A program made the position numbers and the translations under genes. A stretch of DNA of 64,000 nt from Capronia americana (Eukaryota > Ascomycota > Eurotiomycetes > Chaetothyriales > Herpotrichiellaceae), in assembly GCA_016110215.1 (NCBI GenBank), contig JADWQD010000007.1:186001-250000 (forward strand). Reading direction: 5' to 3'. Under the pieces are notes generated by a model. The model searched no databases and had not been told where the DNA came from. It saw only the letters and a program-made list of their open reading frames with translations. Position 1 is the stretch's first letter. Every line of letters begins with the position of its first letter. Below, one piece after another: positions 59,850 through 64,000 of the stretch.

Positions 59850-60634
59850 ATGGTAAGTCGACAGGTGTTCCTGTGCGCCGTGAACTCTCTGATGTACTGC
59901 AGAATGTGGTTTTCAACCAAGCGCTCAAGCAGTCTACTGCTATTCGAAAAGACCTCGAGGCCTTCGCGCAGGCACCGGCTACTGCGTCTCCTGCTCTGCA
60001 AGGACAGATATCCACGACGCTCACGAGTCTATCGAGGACTCTCGAAGACTATCAAAATCTATCACGAAATGAGTTGAACGAAGAGAAGAAAGAGAAGGCT
60101 GCAGAGCGTCTGAAGAACTTTCGGGCTGATCTAGCTTCATATCGTACACAGTTCGATCAACTCAAGAAAGAGCGCGACGGTGCTGTCGCAGCCAACAACA
60201 GGAATGAACTGCTGGGGAGACGGCCTCATCATGCGGCCACGCCTGAAAACCCATATGCTCATGCCTCCTCAACTCAAAGTGCATTCGCGCCTGCGCATCG
60301 CAACACCCAAGATGGCTTGTCATTTGGAGCCGGATCCAGCAACTACACTCGCGAAGAACATGCTCTTCGGGAACAGAATTTCTTCGAGGCCGCCAACTCG
60401 CAGCTGGACGAGTTTCTAGACCGTGGTCGGGCAGTGCTCGGTGATCTGGGACACCAGCGCGACATCCTCAAAGGCACCCAGCGCAAGCTCTACAGCGTCG
60501 CAAACACGTTGGGAGTCAGCGGTGACACCATCCGCATGGTCGAACGGAGAGCCAAGCAGGACAAATGGATCTTTTGGGGCGGCGTCATCATCTTCTTCTC
60601 CTTCTGCTTCCTGGTCATCTATTTCTTGAGATAA
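59850..60634 (+). CDS. bos1: Bos1-type Qb-SNARE (ER-Golgi transport)
   Basis: Membrane-anchored SNARE for ER-Golgi vesicle fusion. Exon 1 is only the start codon ATG (59850-59852), followed at once by a GTAAGT..GCAG intron of 50 nt; exon 2 is 59903-60634; 244 residues beginning MNVVFNQALKQSTAIRKDLE as in fungal Bos1 proteins. N-terminal helical domain ~1-100 (ISTTLTSLSRTLEDY, RLKNFRADLASYRTQFDQLKKERD), the conserved LLGRRPHHAATPENPYAHAS linker (split here as LLGRRPHH and TPENPYAHAS), SNARE helix ~160-215 with zero-layer Gln in LKGTQRKLYSVANTLG, and a C-terminal membrane anchor WIFWGGVIIFFSFCFLVIYF. The start would be missed without recognising the intron after ATG, because an apparently longer ORF (59768 on) reads through it. 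Confidence 0.92.
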
Positions 60635-61422
60635 TCCGAGCACCTTACTTGCTAGTAACCAATCTTTCTTCCCTGGCTGGGGCCCGTCAGGCGACCACTT
60701 ACCCGAATGCATTCTTCATGTAAGTCGATACGAACCACGAAGAAGACGGACGGCCACGATCTGTGCCTGCAGATCTTTTCTTTCTGGAATTGGATCTTCC
60801 CCTATACAGCAAGATGAAAAGCCCATGCTTTTTCCTCGATTCCAGCACGGCGCTGTGGGCTCATGCCGGGTTCGATGTCCTGATACATACTTCGACTAGG
60901 TCTGGTGAGACTGCATTCGCCTGTGCCACGGAGCTTATGCTTTGCCACTATGAGGCAGTATTTTCCCTGGCACCGCGGGTCACCTCGCGACGATGTATGG
61001 GCGAGTGCTTCCGCGCTGTTACTGTGTCAGAGGCGCCGAGTCAGGACCCATTGCGCGACGAACAGCCAAATGTGGGCTTCCAAGTCGAGTCATGCAGGGC
61101 GGACGCGGATGCCGCCGCTGAGCACACAGCGCGCACGACTTCCCCGCATCTCCAGGGCATCAGCGCTGGCCCATTGGCCCGCGGTGGCAATCCCTTGTCC
61201 AAACTGCTGCTCTCGCTCGGGCATATCAATTACCTCGGAACAAGCTGTGGGCAAAGGCACTACAGGGGGTGCTGGTTTTGGATCTACTGATCTAACATTT
61301 TTTTCTTAAAATGATCCCATCCGTCCTACCCTGGCGCATTGCATCGCCTTGCATCCTTTGCTGAAGCACACCCCAAGAACCCGTCTTCTCTTTGATCAAC
61401 TCACACCACCCAAACAGCCACG
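60635..61422. other. Intergenic region
   Basis: Between bos1 and the monooxygenase, both on the plus strand. A 175-codon frame at 60763-61290 has no recognisable features and is not called. Confidence 0.4.
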
Positions 61423-63256
61423 ATGGGAGGCGATATGCCGTGGCCTCAGGTGCCTGTGGGAAACAAGGATCACACCGAGGCAGCTGTGGTTATCATTGGC
61501 GCCGGAATCTCTGGCATGTGTACGGCAATTGACTTGATCAAGAGGAACAATTGCAGAAACTTCATCATCCTGGAAAAGAGTGGAGGTCTCGGGGGCACGT
61601 GGCGCGATAACAAGTATCCAGGATGCTGTTGTGATGGTAAGATTCGCTCGGTAGACATTCTGGCACAGAGTCAATAACATTCCCCATTAGTGTGGTCACA
61701 CCTGTACAGTTACTCCTTCGAGCAGAATCCAGATTGGACAAGAGAGTATCCCGGACAGGAGGAGATCCTGCAGTACCTTATGGGAGTGGCACAAAAATAC
61801 GAGCTATACCGCTACGTTCGCTTCAACACCGCCGTTGATTCTGCCAAGTGGGACGACGCAGAAAAGAAGTGGAAGACCACGGTATCCGTGCAAGGCGCCA
61901 AAGACGCGGAATTCGGAAGCACATACACAATCACTTCGGACTACCTGGTCTCCGCTGTTGGCCAGTTGAATGTGCCAAAGATGCCTGACATTCCGGGCGT
62001 GGATGAGTTTCGAGGAAAGATTATGCACAGTGCACGTTGGGACTGGAGCTACGACATACGAGGCAAGAAAGTCGCAATCATTGGGAATGGAGCGACAGCT
62101 GCGCAAATCATACCTGAAATTGCGAAAGAAGTCAGCCACCTCACCATTCACCAGAGGACGCCAAACTGGGTCATTCCCCGTCTTGACTCTACCATTCCTC
62201 CTTGGAAAAGGAGCCTGTACAAATACGTGCCCTTGATCCGACACCGGAAACGTGCCGATATGATGGATTACCGTGAGAGCTTCCATGCCGCCGTCTTTGA
62301 CAACGCATCCGCGACCGCGCAAGGTATGGAGCAAATCAGCAAAGATCACATGCATGCACAACTGCCAGATCGACCGGATTTGTGGGAGAAGCTGCAGCCC
62401 AACTACTCGATTGGATGCAAGCGTGTCATTATCAGCGACGATTACTTCCCAGTGTTCCTTCGGGACAATGTCAAGTTGGAAACCGGCAAAATTGACAAGA
62501 TTACTGCCAACGGCATTGTGACTGATGGTAAAGAGGAGGAATACGATGCCATTGTGCTGGCCACGGGGTTTCGCACAGTGGAGTTTATGCACCCTATCAA
62601 CATCACCGGCAGTGGAGGGCGGAGTCTCTCAAGCATATGGAAAGAAGGCGGGCAGGCACTTTATGGTGTCACTGTCGAGAGCTTGCCAAACTTCAGCATG
62701 CTTTATGGACCGAATACGAATCTTGGTCACAACAGCATTATTCTGATGATCGAAGCGCAGAGCAAATACATCAATGCTCTTATCAAAGAAGTCATTGAAG
62801 CCCGACGGAAGGGCGGCAGCCTGGTGATTCAACCCAATGCCAAGAGGATCCGTGAATACAACGATGAAATCCAGTCAGAGCTGGAGAAAAGCAGTTTCGC
62901 GGATCCAAATTGTAACAGCTGGTACAAAGTCAAGGAAAGCGGCAAGATCACCAACAACTGGAGCCGCACGGTGGTCGACTATCAAAAGGTGAGCCCTGAT
63001 TCAGGTATTGACCTCGAGATGATCGCGATGCTGACTGGTGCGACAGCTCCTGAGTAGTGTGGACTGGTCAGAATATGATCTCTCCGGAAGTAGTGCAGAA
63101 AAGCTAGCCGGGCAAAAACCGACGTACATCGGGCGCGTCGTGGAAGAGTCGCAGGTAAGCTACAAGTCCATGGGCCTGGCTGCCCTGAGCTTCGCGGCTG
63201 TGGGCGTCGCCGCTCTTCTTCGACAACGACAGGCGGGTAGACTGCGGTTCGGCTGA
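61423..63256 (+). CDS. Flavin-dependent monooxygenase, Baeyer-Villiger type
   Basis: FAD- and NADPH-dependent oxygenase of the class that turns ketones into esters or lactones. Exons 61423-61636, 61691-62988 and 63047-63256; 573 residues. FAD Rossmann motif GAGISG at 26-31, then GGLGGTWRDNKYPGCCCD-VWSHLYSYSF across the first intron. The Baeyer-Villiger fingerprint F-x-G-x3-H-x3-W-D is present at ~178-189 (FRGKIMHSARWD), and the NADPH site GNGATAAQ at ~203. Further: HQRTPNWVIPR, IVLATGFRT, GPNTNLGHNSIILMIE. The acceptor at 63046 was chosen because it gives the usual QKLLSSVDWSEYDLSGS; an alternative ending at 63057 lacks it. The last ~30 residues form a hydrophobic helix (GLAALSFAAVGVAALL) with a basic end, suggesting a tail anchor. 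The natural substrate is unknown, and no biosynthetic cluster is evident. Confidence 0.9.
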
Positions 63257-63887
63257 GCAACGGGCTGTGGCGGCATGATTGCAACACGGACTGTACAGGA
63301 CTGCATGGGCGCACTGTTTGATAACGCAATTTTCGAGACGGAGTATCCGCATCAATTCTTTGTGCGTGGTCTTGGGGGTATGGCGTGGGGCGATCGAGTC
63401 GGGTCGGGGGGGTTCATTGGCAAACCGACAATCGTGGAAAGATCTCAGGAGAATTCGAGTCCCGGTGCCTCGCCTTTAGCCTTTTCCAGTTAAGCCTGTG
63501 GTGCCCATTACGAAAGTCATAGGCTCGCCCGTGCTAGTAGAGTAGTTTGGTATGCGGCTGCTACTGGCCGAAATGAGACCGTCAGTCAGTGCACTCTGTT
63601 CTGTCTTTCCTCTCCTCCAGTTCTTCCCCCGACCTGAACGAACTGACGAGAATTTATTTCCAACCCACTGTGACAACCAACCATCTAGCCACGAGCCGTC
63701 TACTTGCATCTGTAAAACCATCCATATCCGCAACCTTGTCGTCCATCATTCGACCATATCCGGGCTTTTCCCACACTCGAGAACTCACGCGCCCACATAC
63801 CGCATTTCATCCTCGAATCCTTCAAGAAGCTGCTGCCACGGACCCAGTCCACAATAGGGCTTTTCCTCCTTCACACACTCTTACACA
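63257..63887. other. Intergenic region
   Basis: 3' flank of the monooxygenase and promoter/leader of the gene at the right edge; pyrimidine-rich near 63600-63640 and 63860-63890. No further feature. Confidence 0.4.
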
Positions 63888-64000
63888 ATGCCATCTCCAT
63901 TTGCACCTACCTTTGCCTCTGCGGCTGCGAGCACCAATGGGGACAATTCGGGAAGCAGAAGGGACAATGTTGGCTCAAGTGAATGGTATGACAATGAACC
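63888..64000 (+). CDS. 5' end of a gene running off the window (possibly a GYF-domain protein)
   Basis: ATG at 63888 after a C/A-rich leader (TTACACAATG). The 37 visible codons are Ser/Ala/Asn-rich with no stop: MPSPFAPTFASAAAS, then SRRDNVGSSEWYDNE. This opening resembles that of ascomycete GYF-domain proteins, but too little is present to be sure. Incomplete at the 3' side. Confidence 0.45.
   Translation, partial: MPSPFAPTFASAAASTNGDNSGSRRDNVGSSEWYDNE

Noticed and set aside
59768..59902. N-terminal extension of bos1 from 59768
   Set aside because: It reads through a canonical intron placed directly after ATG; the family starts at MN-x-x-FN.
60763..61290. 175-codon plus-strand frame between bos1 and the monooxygenase
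   Set aside because: No domain, no signal or membrane pattern, competing frames on the same stretch; treated as chance.
63452..63480. tRNA-like T-arm text (GAATTCGAGTCCC) near the right end, and a similar trace near 29600
   Set aside because: No acceptor stem, D-arm or anticodon arm can be folded around either.
1..64000. CRISPR arrays, insertion sequences, prophage, bacterial operons
   Set aside because: The window is eukaryotic (fungal) throughout; no spaced direct repeats, transposase, reverse transcriptase or terminal inverted repeats were recognised.

Overview
This window is a gene-dense piece of a filamentous ascomycete nuclear genome. The genes are split by many short introns (about 48-90 nt, GT..AG, CTAAC/CTGAC branch sites). 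The gene set is fungal: ferric reductase, Zn2Cys6 regulators, HXT-type sugar permeases, a Neurospora-type metallothionein, Cnl2/Nkp2, Eaf3 and Bos1. Protein flavour suggests Eurotiomycetes, possibly a black yeast (Chaetothyriales), but that placement is inference. No bacterial, phage, CRISPR or transposon sequence was recognised. All exon coordinates come from reading splice sites and reading frames by eye.

Layout. 0.6-5 kb: a FRE-type ferric reductase (+) and, after a gap, a tiny copper-type metallothionein (-). 6.4-13.7 kb: a MOSC-domain protein (-), a RING/ZZ/SH3 ubiquitin-ligase-like protein (-) and a seven-exon monosaccharide transporter (-). 15.5-22.6 kb: a GNAT acetyltransferase (+), an EXPERA/EBP-like membrane protein (-), a Zn2Cys6 regulator (+) and a type II membrane protein (+). 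23.4-28.9 kb: a long DUF726 hydrolase with a repetitive tail (-) and the Hsp90 co-chaperone Aha1 (-). 31.4-36.9 kb: Eaf3 (-), whose 1.7-kb intron holds a 507-codon same-strand ORF with its own Zn2Cys6 cluster; an orphan gene broken by one in-frame TAG (+); and a kinetochore Nkp2/Cnl2 protein (+). 37.4-46.4 kb: fructose-1,6-bisphosphatase (-), a second sugar transporter (-) with a GC-AG intron, and a 1204-residue coiled-coil protein (-). 47.2-48.8 kb: a non-coding host gene (+) whose successive introns each carry a C/D-box snoRNA-like element. 49.0-64.0 kb: an orphan Cys-rich protein (+), 6-phosphofructo-2-kinase/fructose-2,6-bisphosphatase (+), an AAAP amino-acid permease (-), an OM14-like mitochondrial outer-membrane protein with a 2-nt microexon (+), the SNARE Bos1 (+), a Baeyer-Villiger-type flavin monooxygenase (+) and the start of a further gene at the right edge (+).

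Two loose functional themes appear. One is metal handling (ferric reductase and metallothionein). The other is sugar flux: two sugar permeases, FBPase, and the bifunctional enzyme that makes and destroys fructose-2,6-bisphosphate, the inhibitor of FBPase. The items most worth following are the zinc-cluster ORF nested in-frame inside the Eaf3 intron, the intronic snoRNA cluster, the 2-nt microexon, and the single nonsense codon inside a duplicated protein module.
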